Shown here in pieces: positions 21,322 through 34,699 of a stretch of 64,000 bases of DNA; within the stretch, counting starts at the first letter, position 1; each line of letters opens with the position of its first letter. The notes beneath the pieces were generated by a model that made no database searches, was not told the DNA's origin, and saw only the letters and a program-made list of their open reading frames with translations. A program made the translations under genes and the position numbers. This DNA comes from Cyathus striatus (lineage: Eukaryota; Basidiomycota; Agaricomycetes; Agaricales; Nidulariaceae). The stretch is from assembly GCA_025738555.1 (NCBI GenBank), contig JAOVFP010000002.1, forward strand, positions 930,001 through 994,000, written 5' to 3'.

Positions 21322-24300
21322 TTACACCTGCCCAACAGGAGCATACCCAACCTGCGGCTTAGGAGCAGGCGCGCTCATCCTCCTCCTCCGCTCGGCAATG
21401 CTCCCAGAAATAACACCAAACGCCGGCCCATTCTGAGCCTGCATCGGAAGCTTCCGATCTTCCTCCTCCCTCTCATCATTATACGCCCACCCGCGCTCAT
21501 CATCCTCTTCTACAGGCCCACGGAACGCCCTCTTCGAATTTGACGGACCAAGCGTCTGCGATGGGAGGCGCTTAAACGTTGGCCGGAGTCCGTCTTCCTC
21601 TTTCACAGCCACATTCCCAGTATCATACGAAGACAAGGAAGCAGGTACACCGGGAGACCCTGACGAACCCGACCCATCCGTCCCTAAACTGGGCTCTCTA
21701 GAAAATGGACTCTCGCTATTCGCCACAGTCTCACCCCGCGAGGGGAAAGTAGCAGGAACAAGCTGAGCCTGCGTCTGCGCCTGGGCGGCTGGACGCCCAA
21801 ACACACCCGCCAAACTCGAGCTCACACCCCCACCTTGCGAAAACCTCGCAACCGGCACTTGCTGTACCCCTCGCTGTTGCTGCCCGGGAGGCCTCCTAAG
21901 CCTAGGCTGAAGCGTCAACTGTACAGGCGCCTTGCGCGCCATAACAGCAGCTTCATAACTCCTCAAATCATCCTCATGGGCAGTCCGACTCATATCAAAA
22001 TCAGGCCCAGGTGTCTTCACACTCGGCAAACTCGCCACGCGCTGCCTTGCCCCCCTCTGCTGCTGAGCCTGTTGCTGGATCGAATTGGACGTATTAGGCC
22101 CCGAGAGCGGAGTCCTCAAAAACTCCTTCCACATCTCCCGCTCGCCTTCTTTATCTTCTTTGCTGGTTGTACCAGAGGGCGGCATAGGCGTTGCATCGGG
22201 ATCTCCAGTGGAACCTGCGTAAGGGTCAGAGAAGAACGGTGCAGCGTCGGTTGTTAAGCCCGCCAGCACCCCAGGATCGTCAAGGGACATCGTCCCGAAT
22301 GCATTATGAAAATCTTGAGCCGCCGAGTGCGATTGTTGCTGCTGCTGCGCAGGATTCGAATAGGACGAAGAAGGCTGATAAGATAAGAATATAATATATC
22401 AGTATATGTGACAACCCAAAAGGAACAGGTAAAATTAAAAACATAGAAAATTGAGAACTGCGTGACATCCCATATTAATCCATCGGGGGAGATCAGCGAA
22501 CTCCGTCCAGTACAGAAGTGAGGAAAAAAAGCACCAAGCCGAAGGTGCAAATAATCTGCATAGCAACCGGCCTTCCCATCTCGTGTCGTGTGCTTCTTTC
22601 CAAATCTTTCCCTTCGCTTCTCCGCCAATGAAATGTCCCGGAGATGTGGGGAAACGAAAGCAAACAAAGAAAGGCAAGGGAAGAAAGGAAGGGAAACAAA
22701 AACGAAAAAGATAGAACTCTACAAAAAAAAAAAAAACGAGTCTAAACCAAATACAGCACTTTGAACCGGACAATCCGTCCGTGCGTATCTGGTATCTCGG
22801 GTAGGTGAGTGTATATGCATCCAGACGTCTATCATCAATCAATAACCCACCCAACCCCGTCCTGCCCATAAGAGAATAGAAGTCAAGAGAGAAGATAGAT
22901 AACCCGGAGACCAACATAAACCCAAAGAGCAAAGTAACAAACAAACTCACCCTCTCTCCTTCCCCAACAAGCGGCAAATGAACACTACTGCTCGCAGCGC
23001 TCGAAGGAACGCTACTCCCCGCGTCTCCATCACTCCCACCGCCCGTGGAATCCGCATATAAATGCCCCCCGTGCTGGGATAGGCGGTACGGATACCCGCC
23101 TATATGTCCAAAATCGAGGGATTCGAGGGATTTGCGGTACGTGTTGAAGGCTATAGGTAACCGTGCTTGTCCCTGTCCTTGGGTCGATGATCCTGTGGTG
23201 CCGGAGGTGCCAGAGGAAGTTGAAGAGAATATATCGTCCGAGGGGTGTTTTTCTATTGTTGTCCAGAGAGTCGTCCAGAGCGTAGTTCCAGTAGTCGATA
23301 GTCCAGTCCACGTAGTTCCCAAGTAATGTCGAGGGTAGACAAAATCCAACGATAGACGGACGAGTGTTCAATTGACATGTCATTGAAATATCGAGGCATA
23401 AAATAAAAAAGGGAATAAAAAAAAAGAGAGGTGGCTCAGCTACTGTCTACTATACACATAAGAGGAAGAAACGCGATTACCATGATGATGGTGTTGATGA
23501 CTTGGATGACTTGAATGATGCTGGCCTGCCAATGGGATCTGCTGCTGCTGTTGCTGTTGTTGTTGATGCTCTTGAGCATGATGATACCCATCTTGCCATC
23601 CCGCGCCAGAAGCCCACCTAGGATCCTGCGACGAGGCGGTAGAAGCAGATGACACAGGAGACGAGGAATACATCCCCGTCACCCCGGTCCCAGTCCCCGT
23701 CCCTCCCGCCCCCAACCGAAGCAAATCCGCCTGAGCCCTAAACTTCGCCGCGTAATCACTCTCAACGCCCGACGAAGTATACATCGTCGGAAACCCAAAT
23801 GTGTCGGCGAACAACATGTCCTGTGCCGACGCCGGTGCCGACACAGACATTGGCGGCGGAGGTGCTAGAACGAATTCATCAGTGGGTACGCTGGGGTTGA
23901 TGTACCCGAACCGAGGGGGCATAAGTGGTCCCCTGCCAGATGTGGATGAGGACGGGAGACCGAGGGAGGTTGCTAGTGATGTTGTTAGTGTTGGTGGGGC
24001 TGTATGTCCGGGTCCTGAAGGTGCTGTTTGACGGTGGAATTTGACGAATGTGCAGCGGCATTTGCGTTGTACGCATTTTGCTGTGGGTGGTTGGGATTAG
24101 TATTGTGTTTGAGGGGTAGGTGTAAACGAGAGAGGGTTGGGAGGAGAGAAAGGACGTACCACAGGGATTACACCCATCACAAGGCAAACTACTCTGCACG
24201 CACTGATCGCACGCCTGCTTGCTCGTCGTAGCGCGCGAGGCGCTCGCTGGGCCCTTTCGTCTCCCGCCCGGCGCAGGAGGAAGCGGCTTCTCATTCGCAT

Positions 24301-24704
24301 GACATTTATTCACATGGCGGGACAGTAGATCACTGAGTGTAGCGTTAGTACCGTTCGTATCAGGGAAAGACACAGAAAGAATGAAAGAAAGAGAACCGAT
24401 CGAACGAAGAAAGGAACACACACCTCCTAGCAAACTGATCCCCACAGTACTGACACTTATAAGGTCGATCTCCAGTGTCTGGAACAATACAACGAATTAG
24501 TAAGTGGGCCTAAAGGACTAGAAAACGGGGGAGCTGGGGGGGAGTTACTCGTAGTTGAGGGAGCAACGGTGGGGCTGGAGCCTAGTCCCCACCAGCACCA
24601 GTGGAGACGAAGAGGAGAAACGTACGGGATCGCATATGCCTCGCAACATGTTGAGGACGAGTAAAAGTAGCCTGGCACACCGGGCATTTATGATCTCCTC
24701 CCAT
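21322..24704 (-). CDS. C2H2 + Zn2Cys6 transcription factor
   Basis: The start at 24,704 gives MGGDHKCPVCQATFTRPQHV, a first C2H2 finger split by an intron after ARHMRS. A second finger (DRPYKCQYCGDQFAR, then LLSRHVNKCH) spans another intron. Residues ACDQCVQSSLPCDGCNPC, joined across an intron to AKCVQRKCRCTFVKFHRQ, form a Zn2Cys6 binuclear cluster. The rest is low-complexity: a Gly/Thr-Ser stretch, a polyglutamine run and a His-rich run near 23,470-23,580. A Ser/Gly-rich exon (about 22,955-23,240) follows, and then a final exon of about 340 residues (22,378-21,322) rich in Gln, Pro and acidic patches. Combined C2H2/Zn2Cys6 regulators are common in fungi. No target is inferable. The exon joins near 23,440-23,240 are uncertain. 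Confidence 0.85.
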
Positions 24705-26960
24705 CCTAATAATCTTGTTTCTTTCTTTATATTTTCGTAGTAGTCGTGCAAGTCAACGAGAAGGGGTTAAAAGAAATAATGAGCACCGTCAGAACAGGGT
24801 ATTATCAAATAATCCAATGTCGTAGGGATCCCAATTCGTTCGTGGAGCTTATGGGGGGGGGACTAGAAGGGAAGGGGGGGGGGACATGAAATCATTTGGT
24901 GTTATTTACCTATACAGTTGCATATCGTGACGTCACTCCCTACATTTACTATATACACCCGCGTCGTCAAGGCAAGAAAAGGTAATTCAGTACAAATTTT
25001 CGTACCATCATCATCAGATTCAATACTCCCCCATCTTCCCCTCCTCCTCCCATTCTCAACCTCCTCTCAGTGAAGCACTAAGAAAAACCATCGCATCGAA
25101 TCCAATCCAACCAATCCAAAATCCAGAACATCATCGAAGTTCGAACAACCCAACACAATTGTTCCGCATGCACAGCCCAACACAAATGACGTACACAATT
25201 TACACACTATGATTTCATCCTTCCATATCCGTCCATACACTATTCCGAGAGATCGTGGCAGAGATCAACCCGCTAAAAAGTAAATTGTCCCAAATAGGAG
25301 GAATATGACGTCAATACACATTTAGGGTTTCAATGAAATTGAACGCACGAGGGATGGGACAAGGGTATGAATACTTCTGCTTTGGCTCTATATCGTATAT
25401 CGTTAGTGAATTCATAATATAACACAAAATGAGGAAAAAGAAACAAAGAGACTCCAAAACGCGTTAGCTCCCGACCTTCCGACTCCGATCCGGGAAAAAT
25501 AACACAGCGAAAGATACGGACCAAAACAACACAAACACAAAGAAGAAAGAAGGCCGGCCGCCTCTCAAAAAAACACGAAAAGAAGTACGGAAGGAAGGAA
25601 ATCAACATATGACAAGTTCGGCTCTCTCGACATATGATGTCTTCCACCTTAATCAGCCAATACGGCCCTGAAAGGGCATCTCGACACGTCAATACAAAAG
25701 AAATAAAGTACGAGGAAGGGGAAGAGGCATGTGATGATCTACACCACGATCAAATGCAACCTTGACCGTGACGTGACACCAATCAACATATCTCGCAAAA
25801 CACCTGAGCGCTGAGCGATGTCAAGCAACGCAAATAACAAGCGTGACATTACAACCTATGAAACGCAAAAAATCCCCATGGGACACCATAATCCAACCAA
25901 TCCCAAACCACTCCGACCATCCGAACCTCCGAAATTCCAAAAATAGAAATCAACCGTGAATGACATGTCCAAAAACATAATCCAGCCAATAAAAACCAAG
26001 AACCAATAACATATCGCCCATTAAGCCAATGACATGGCAGAAGCCCACGTATCCAATGAGTGATACTCGCCAATCATATAATTGATGGGGTCAGAGAATA
26101 GATAGAGTTTGAATTCTCAATCGTGAGTCGTGCGAGCACCGGTAAATGTCCGACCCGGGCGTGAATTAATACACCCCGGTAAAAGAGATAGGGACACGCG
26201 AAATGGGAAGGAAAGAACACACGGCGCAGCAGTGCGAGGAAACTGATTACTTGAAGGCGATGCACGATGAAGAAAGAAGAATGTCGTGCTCGAAGGACTT
26301 CGAGCAAAATTTCAAACTGCGCAAAGAAATGAAATGAAATGAACGATAGCTGCTCAGAGTGTGGGTGCCCGACACGGGTCAACACAAAACCTCCGAGATA
26401 ACATAAGATAAAACAAATGAGAAGCAAGTAACATAGAACATGGAACGTCGTCGAAGAAAAAGGAAGTCGACAATGAAACATATCTTGGATCCAGACCGAC
26501 ACCTCTCAGCGAGATATAGAGACATCTGGACCGCGTACGGCATGAATGAATATAAAGTTGCAAGAAACAAAGTATGCCGTACAGCGCAGCGGAATCATCC
26601 AAGTCCAGACCGACACCGAAGGCGGGTCAAGAACGGATACAACAAGCCATCTAGACTTCAAGAAGCCAAGAAGAAAGAGAGAAAGAAGGTATAAGCTATG
26701 CCGTTCACATAGCGGTAGCGAACGCATCCCAAGCCCAGACCTGACACGAGACAGACAGACAGATTTCAACAATCTGGACCTTGTACGGCATGCAAGAAGC
26801 CACGAGAGAAAGAAAGGTAAGAACGTACAAGCGGGAGCGGTACCCATACCGCATCCCGAAACAAATCAAATCAGCGCGCCCCGCAATCCCCAGCCTTCCC
26901 GCACGTAAACCACCAAAGATCCCAACGCCGCTCATATCGCGTGCCCAAGGTGTACAGATC
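24705..26960. other. Upstream region of the transcription factor and degenerate repeat tract
   Basis: 24,705-26,100 contains no supported gene. Short G runs occur at about 24,847 and 24,876. From about 26,440 to 26,830 a segment of the form ATCC-AG-CCAGACC-GACAC followed by a CTGGACC-GTACGGCATG motif recurs three times, diverged (about 26,480, 26,600 and 26,725). Similar words recur at 34,260-34,640. Open frames through the tract on both strands reflect the repeat. Confidence 0.5.
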
Positions 26961-27437
26961 GCCACCCATCACCCCGTTGCGAGGGACACACACAATAGAA
27001 GATCTTCTCTCAAGGACAAAGGACAACCGCGAGAGATAGACGCAGTATGGGGACAGAGAAGGTTATCACCCGAAACCCTCTCCTCGTATAGAAAAAACCG
27101 GACAAAAGTGAACCTCGATATAGAAAGGTCACGAGCCAAGTGCGTTGATAAAGATAAGATGCGTGGAATGAACGCGGATGAAAGATGGGCCAGGCTGGGC
27201 AGGTGTAAAGAGCACGAACTGACCGGAGTGAGAAGTGTATGTGACATCTTCTTTGATAGATCGATGTCGTTCGTTGGGAACGGACAGTGAGAGGAAAAGG
27301 AAAGAACAAGGGAAACGTGTTTGGAGGCGCCAAATGAGGCGCTGAGAACCAGCGCTCGAAAAAAGGTAGAAATGAAATGGCAAGCGCCCAATCGCTCGAA
27401 AGAAAGAAACAACCACGCCAATAAATGAGATACGCAC

Positions 27438-29424
27438 GGAGTCAAGTTATCCACCCCAATATACCTCATATCCACAGGAACATAATGCTTGTTGGGCAGC
27501 GTGTACGTCACACTCTGTACGCCAGCGTTCTCAGCAATGATGCGTTCAGCCATCTTGTAGAGGGTTGCCTGGGGAAGGGGCGCGTTAGCATTAGTGAAAA
27601 AAGAGCGAGACAAGAAAGAAAGAAAAAGAGATGTTGAAGGAGTAGAAGAGAAGGAACGACGAATGTACGCTCCTACGCCTCTTATGCAAAGCACTCCAAG
27701 CGACGGCACTACCCCACAGTCCGAATCGTACCGACGCGTTATCACCGCTTTCTCCAATCAACCTCCAACTCGCATCAGCGACCGAACAGAAGACTATCAC
27801 AAGGAAACTCTCCAGTCCCCACCGTGTCCGGACAAGACAAGACACGGCTAGATGATCTCTCAAAGACAATCAAGAAACCTTTCCTCGTCAGTGTTCCCAC
27901 CGACAGCGTGATCCACAATCACAATCATCCCAAACGCACAACGAAATGTAGCCCCTCATCGCTCCAGTCCCCCTCCAAACGAAAAGACCAAAAAAACTAA
28001 CCTGAACACTAGCACTCTCATCCAGCGCAAAAATCTGCAACGTAGCGTCTCTAGCCCTCACACCAACCTCAAGGTCCCACACACTCCCCTCGAAGCCCTT
28101 CTCCCCCTCCTGCAACGGAATCACAAAGCCCAACTTGGCCTCATCCTTCGGAGGTGGGATGGAAATGTTAAGGAAGGTGTAGGAAAGATCGATGGAGGTA
28201 GAAAAGATACGATCGTCTACTTCGACGAGGGTGGTATATTCGTCTCGGTGGAAGTTCGTGAATGCTGAGCCTGTGGATTTTAGGACTGGGTGTGTGTTAG
28301 TTCGTTGCTAGGGAGGAAGGGGGGAGGAAACGAAGTAATGGGGAAGATATAAGAAATGGTGGTAGCGAATAGGATAGAAAAGGGAGGAGCAAGAACAAGA
28401 ACAAGAACAAAGTGGAGAGCAAAAAGGTGATACAGCGGCCGCAGCACCCAGGCACCACCACTACCCCAACAAGGACGGAGGAAAGTAGCCGCCGCGCCGA
28501 TATGAACTACTCGTGCCGCTGCCGCTTTTCGTTCCTGAGATGAGATTCTCCTCAAGGCATCAGGAGTACAGATGAGATTTCGACACGGTGGAGCAGGGCA
28601 AGATGAAGATTAAGAATATGGAGCAAGAAGCAAGTATCCTCGGTGCCGCCGACATAACAGAAAGGAGCAAAAAAGGAAAAGGAAAAGAATAGATACGCAC
28701 CAAGCAAATCCGAAATACCCGCTGTAACATTTGCAACGATATTATCTTTTCCCTTCGTCGCATCGACCTAAGAATTCCCATCAGCTCCATCCTCTCATTC
28801 ACTATCACGATGAATACTGACCTCGACTTTAACAACCTTCTTCTCATCTCCGTCCCTCCAGAAGGCATGGCTATGGTTGACCTTGTCACTCTTCAAGTCG
28901 GCTTCATCAGAAGGCACTTCAATGCGCTTCCATTTGAGCTGTTCGACCGTAATGAACGCCTTGTGAAGATGCGCGTACTTGGAGACAAGGTGCGTGCCAA
29001 TGTGGAGAGCAAATCGCTCGGGGGAGAGAATGTGCGGTGAGACTTTCGCAAGGTCTGTAGCAGGATTACGGGAAAGTTATAAAAACAGAGGGGGGGAACA
29101 TACAATACGTGATATTCTTAACTGAACACGTAAACGCACGACTTCAGTATACTCTGGTGCTGTGCTAGGCAAGGGGAAAGGGGCTCACTAGAATCGGTAG
29201 CCACAACGACGCTATTATCTGCTTTGGTATAGCTTCACAGCCTCAGCACTCTCTCCCGAATAAGCACAGAGAACAACATACCTAGTCTCGATGTCGCCCT
29301 CGACGAGAGCTTCGACGTTGTATTCGACCACATGGTGCCATTTTCCTTCGCGGACAATGCGGAAGACGCGTACTTTGGTCTTGCCGTAGCGCGCGTGGGT
29401 GAGAGTGGCGAGATCAGAGGACAT
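27438..29424 (-). CDS. Urate oxidase (uricase); terminal exon not found
   Basis: Start MSSDLATLTHARYGKTKVRV at 29,424. Exons are 29,424-29,282 (REGKWHHVVEYNVEALVEGD), 29,232-29,189 (YTKADNSVVVATDS), an 18-nt micro-exon at 29,121-29,104 (IKNITY), then SPHILSPERFALHIGTHL to WRDGDEKKVVKVE, then VDATKGKDNIVANVTAG, then 28,285-28,002 (KSTGSAFTNFHRDEYTTL to DESASVQ), then 27,568-27,438 (ATLYKMAERIIAENAG to LPNKHYVPVDMRYIG, VDNLTP). These are the conserved uricase blocks: the enzyme oxidises urate to 5-hydroxyisourate, usually in peroxisomes. The expected last exon (AEVF...PSGLI and a peroxisomal tail) is not recognisable downstream. The gene either has a very long final intron or is truncated. Four 5' relics lie elsewhere in the window. 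Confidence 0.85.
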
Positions 29425-29850
29425 TTCTTTGTTCTGGTTGTTGCGGTTGGCAGTTGAAGTAGACGTTGAAGATGAAGATGAAGAGGCGAGCAGCAAGCAC
29501 CGAACCGATGCTATAAGTTCTCCCACAATAGGATCCAGACCAAGCAGCTTTGATAACGGTCTCAAACCGCGCGTTCTGATTGGCCTATTCTTATCTTCGC
29601 ACTCGGCATATCAGCCTTCCTATCTTGTCTTGTGGTTATCGCTGGAAATGTGGCGTGCTCCTATAATTCGAGGTGCCTCTGGACTGAGCTAACGTGAAGT
29701 ACGCGACACTAGGAAGGCATTTCGGACGATAGGGGCGGAAGGCGGAGGACCGTGGATGCTTGGGAAAGGAAGGGAGGAGGTTGTGTCATCATTTTGCTAC
29801 GTGGGAACTTTCAATTTGAATCCGCTTCTCCGAGCTCCCCGATGGGCAGT
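29425..29850 (-). promoter_or_regulatory. Urate oxidase 5' region, present as a dispersed repeat
   Basis: Upstream of the urate oxidase start is a block with GTGGCGTGCTCCTATA, then CGAGGTGCCTC, then CATTTTGCTACGTGGGAACTT. The same block recurs at 8,195-8,465 (reverse), 35,420-35,640, 42,470-42,760 and 53,510-53,780. Retention of the same words in all copies allows a regulatory role but does not prove one. Confidence 0.5.
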
Positions 29851-30117
29851 TGAACTTTCAAATTGAAAATTTCGGGTGTTTACCAATACAAATCTTGAAG
29901 AACATTGAAGAGGTGGTATGTAGTAAATTTTTGGATCAAAGGTAGAGGCTTTAGTCTACTCTTTACAATTTGGAAAGCGGAAAAGCGGAAACAGTCACGT
30001 TGGAACCATTCTTACTACCTACTAGTCGCTTGCAATTGGTTACTACTCGTACAAGTTTCTATCGTGGCCTATCAACAAATAGCAACACACTAACTACATT
30101 TTATGAGGAAGCATTCA

Positions 30118-31462
30118 TTAATCTCTTTGGGGATCATAGTAAAAATGCAACAAGTCCATGTTGTACGTATTCGGAAGATGGAGCCTCATATACTTTGCAA
30201 TCTCCGCCTGGTGATGTTTCATAGACATCGTACTCAACATGATGCAAATCACTTTCCGCAGCTTCGGAAACAATGATCTCGACAACCAGCTATCCAGTTC
30301 TTCATTTACGCCGGGGGGCAAATATTGCACAATCCCGCGTTCTGAGTTTCTATATTGAATAACAATTACTTCGATCTCATTTTCTTTAGAAGCTTTGCGT
30401 AGTATTTGCCTCAGATTATTGAGGGGATCTTGCATCCCAAAGTTTGTGTATGTCTGAATGGTTCGAAGACGAGGATATGTTCGAATGTCAATCTTTGGTA
30501 AATGACCTATTAAATTAATAGTTTTAGGTAAATAATTGCATAAAAATATGTAGTAACTTGAAAATGTCACCTTCCTCCAATATACCATTAGGAAACATGC
30601 ATACGGTCAAGGACATCTTGTGTCTCTCCATTAACGTTATTATTGGGGAAATGCCGACTTCACGGACAGAAATGTCCATTACTAATGCCTCTAACACGCA
30701 GGAAGAATATAATAGTTCGACCATCAGGGGTTTTAGTGCAGATTGTTCCATAAAATACAATTTATTATACGTGAAACTTCGAAGACGGCAGTTTCGTGAC
30801 ATTGGAACCAAATCCAATGAAACTCTCTCATCTTCGCGTTCATGTGCGCCAAAAAACCCGTGGAAATTAGATAGAGTTACGAAGGGAATACGAGTAAAAC
30901 ATTTCGCAAATGCATTTGGTAACGTGTCCATTCCTTTTAGATACAGCTTTTCCATGGACGGCTGCAACAAAAATGCAGGTAACGCTTGTTTCAATGCCGG
31001 TGAAAAATGCTCCCACTTAGCATTAGGTTTACATTTGAGCGAGAATACTGTAATGCTGCGCAGCATTCGTAGCAGAATTGGAAGGGTGGGCTCTGCTAAA
31101 ACACCGACATGTTTTAGTTTGGGACGAACGTTGTGGTGCACATCTTCTACGTGTAACTTGCGAACGTACAGCGCAAGCCCCGGAGTTAATGTTAATGCTC
31201 TAAGAAAGCGCTCGTATTTGCATGACTTATGTCCTTGGGAGTCAGACTTCATCGTGAATGAGTAGAAAAGACGCCTTTGAGCCGAATGTACGAAAGATCT
31301 GCAAACCAAAGAACAAGCCTGGAGAGTAGCTAAGTCTTGATATTCCACATTTTCAATGATAGCTTCTGCAATGTCGAAAGGGATATAATATTCGGAGGAT
31401 GACTGGGATAAAGCATTTGAGGAGTTAGTGCGTTCACTAACGAATGGTTTTTTGCTCACCAT
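30118..31462 (-). CDS. F-box-like protein, two exons
   Basis: Start MVSKKPFVSERTN at 31,462. An N-terminal F-box-like segment reads YIPFDIAEAIIENVEYQDL, then LQACSLVCRSFVHSAQRRLF, which is typical of the large Agaricomycete F-box-like families. A leucine-rich C-terminal region follows (LPILLRMLRSITVFSL and MVELLYSSCVLEALVMD). An intron (GTGACATTTTC...TTAATAG, about 30,506-30,573) joins to a second exon (HLPKIDIRTYPRLRTIQ to LHFYYDPQRD). F-box proteins recruit substrates to SCF ubiquitin ligases, but these families often lack evidence for that. A paralogue with the same intron lies at 55.3-56.7 kb. It stands upstream of and tandem to the urate oxidase gene. Confidence 0.8.
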
Positions 31463-32063
31463 GATGTGAGAAATTGCGGGCGTACTTCTTGATTCTAAAT
31501 GTGTAGACTTATATATGCGGGTGGTGGGCAATGATCATGTGTACAATGCCGCGATGTCAATTAAGCTCTGGGGGTGGCCTGGGCTTTGCTCCGGGGTGGT
31601 GGGCTTTGGGTGTCCCACCTTCAATTTCAAGGTTACTGCAAGAGTCGAGTGAGTAATGCATTCCCATGGAAGTTTGTCAACCTCGCATTTATCGCTCATT
31701 TATCAATATTCACATCATAAGTAATACTGTGTGCCAGTCCATCAGGCAGTGGTCTGTATCATAACTTAATTAAAAGTCTCTCGATTTCACACACTGATCA
31801 TGCAGCACAGCGATAAGCTCTATTCGCTTCCTACAAAAGTAATCTACTTCCCGTAATAGTGCAAAATGGACCCGAAGCTGATTCTTAACAGTTCTTGCGT
31901 CTTCCCACAGTATTCTCGTCGTGACGAATAGCATATAAAATGATAAACTCTACTTATATACGCAATGGTATAAAATAATAAATCGAAGTTAATAACAAGT
32001 CAATAATACAAATTTACAACTGTGACGAGGAGACCTAAGAAGCGTTCTGTCATAGTGGAAGAG

Positions 32064-32477
32064 CTATGCAGTTCCAGTCCTCAACGAGCGGTAAAAGTTA
32101 TTGAGAGCTTCGAAGGCCGCTTCTTCTTTGGCGGCATTCTTCGTCGGCTGCGGGTCGCTTTTACCCCACTCAATATCATCCACTGGTAATCAAACAGATC
32201 ATGAAAAACCAAAAAAAAATTACAAATAGCGGTTCCTTACGAAAACAATAAGCAGTCCAGGTTAGAGCGTGTTGTGGGCCATTCTGGACACACTCATAAG
32301 TAATTACTTTGCCGTACTTCTGGCAGACTTCGTTGTTAAGCTTGTTTCTATAATCTATGTCGCAAATGAATGTGAGTATTGATGCCAGAATGAGTTGAGA
32401 TAGAACACATTGAACATACGAGTTACCAACTGGGTGCTCATTTTGCGAGAACAAGAATGGATTGTGGTGCGGTGCAT
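32064..32477 (-). pseudogene. Standalone dsRBD gene, exon-1 frame disturbed
   Basis: The main exon has YRNKLNNEVCQKYGKVIT and CVQNGPQHALTWTAYCF. The last exon has DDIEWGKSDPQPTKNAAKEE and AAFEALNNFYRSL, stop at 32,064. Together these form a complete dsRBD. The exon-1 splice site (GTTGGTAACT) is good and the frame into the dsRBD is HNPFLFSQNEHPV. The only nearby ATG (32,475-32,477) is 5 nt out of register because ATGCACC is followed by an extra CGCAC relative to the copy at 37,071. Use of another start or upstream exon could still give a protein. It is possibly a recent pseudogene. Confidence 0.65.
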
Positions 32478-34699
32478 TCTTTATGTGCTGGGAACCTACT
32501 ACCTACTGAAGAAGGAAGTTCGCCCTTGCCATGTTTAAAACTACCTTTGGAAATTTGCAGGCAATTCGAGATCTTGCCGCTTTTGCGAAGACCTTCATGA
32601 ATTTGGATGAGGGAAGAGAAGGATGGAAATGCAATTGAATACGTCTAAATCAACTCATGTCAGCATTCTCTCAGTCTTTGTAACTCTTATCTTCTTCCCG
32701 TTATTTAAGGTCCACAACCCATGAAGTGTAAATTAGGGTGCTTTAGTCGTTAATATTATTCTTAAACTGGCAAGTGCGGTAGTTCTATGCACCTTTTTTG
32801 CTTAGCTTCTGTGGATTTTAGCGGTTCCGAGTCTACTGTACTGTAATCATTTGTGGGGTCTGTTAGGTCCCTTGTACAAATACTATCTCCCGTTAGCATA
32901 ATGACATTTAATGGAGTCGCTTGATGTGTAATAGTAAGTGTCGTAAGTACGCAGAAAGGGAGAGAAAGGGTTTCCTTAGTGTACCTTCCATGTCACCGAA
33001 TTCAATTACTCAGACTATACGGGTTGTATTCCCACAAATAATCCAGTAGCCGGTAGTAAAAGATTTCGACTCAAAGCCATGTTGTAAAGAATGTCCCGTG
33101 CCGACTGAAGTTCAATGTAAATTCCGAAGTCATTGGATAATGTTTCATACCAAGTAAACATCTTGAACTTTTATGATTTATCATGCGAGGTACGAACTTC
33201 TCTGAATGAAGCTCGAGGTACTAGTACAGATTGGAATGACCTACACCGCACTCAATAGCGAGCTCGATAGGATTGTGCGAGTATTTGCACGGAATAATAC
33301 CGGTAGAGCACCTGGCAGTGGTATATTTGCTATTCCAAAATTTTAAGGTTCGATAAAGGGTTGTCGGGACGGCATTAACCTTTCATATCCCTTCGCGTCG
33401 GCGCCGGACTGGAACATTTTCGTAGATTGCAGCGTGATTTCTACTGGAACCAGTAGGTAAGAGCAACAAGTCCTTGATTCCTCACTTGTTTATTTATTTA
33501 TTTAACAGGATAATTTGGGGCCCTTCTACAGTGTTTTCACAGGTATGTAGTTGTCATTTGCCGACTTCTCACAACTTCCTGGGCCCCAGAACCATTAATT
33601 TGGGAAAGTAATGAACACAAAATGAACACACTCATGATTCCTTGTTGTTGATAAGCAACTGACTGAATTTTGAGATCCGTCTGCGAAGATGTAGGTTTCA
33701 TGTAACCATTGGTTTGGGGCAGTAACACACGCAATAATCACACAGAAATAATTTCATGGGAACACCGAACTGGTGAACCACCTATGATTACTTTGATAAA
33801 ATATTTAGAACTAGATGGAGAAAAATAAACGAAACTTCCATGTCAAAACTGCAACTCTAATATGAGTTATATATATTAAACGCTAGGTTATGTATAGAAG
33901 TCACCACGAAGAACACACTTCACGTTAGTACCGTGGACCTTCTGAGTTGCAAATCACTGACGTTATACACACTCGGGGGCGAAATAGTGAATTAATCTGC
34001 GACTTCTCACAGTAGCAACTAAAACAAAATCACGAGCTATGGGATGGAGATTCAGTTCTAGCCGGGTCTGCACAACCTGTGCTTTCGAATCAGCTAGAGG
34101 TGTTTTGGAGTCGGATTACACTCTGCTCACTGCGTATCACTCAGCAGTTGGTCTTTCATCCACATAATCAGCCGAACACAATGGAGGAAACTCAGGCTCG
34201 AGAATAAACAATTTAAATAAGAAATGTCGTGCTCGTACATGATACTACTAACGCAGTGGGATAGTATGCCCAAGGGTCAAGAAGACCGCCGAGATATCAA
34301 ACAAAAAGAAATGGAAACAAGATTACGGAACTTTGTCAAACAAAAGGGGTATTCGACAATGAAATACAGATACAACGGCATCCCCAGAAGCCAATAAGGA
34401 AGATAGACTTGAAATAAAGGTGTCGGTAGCGAACTATCTCCCCCTGAGCGCCAAACGCCTTCTCCAACTTTTTAAGTGCGCTAATCCTCATGGGTGAGGT
34501 ACTTGTTATTTACACCATCCGTTGGCATCGTATACCAAGTTACAGTACGGATTGTCGATCGATATACATCCTGGTTGAACAACCAGTTTCGGGGGTCCGA
34601 CACCCGAGAGATATACAAAAAAACATCTCATGAGTAAGGGACAACCACGAGAGACGCCAGTAGCGCTAAGTAGCGACAGAGAAGGCTATCTCCTTAGTA

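Noticed and set aside
21835..22394. Open frames antisense to the transcription factor's last exon
   Set aside because: They mirror a G+C-rich coding exon with low-complexity codons and carry no domain.
26781..27290. 169-codon plus-strand frame
   Set aside because: Antisense to the urate oxidase 3' region and within a degenerate repeat. The composition (Arg/Lys/Pro-rich) is typical of a shadow frame.
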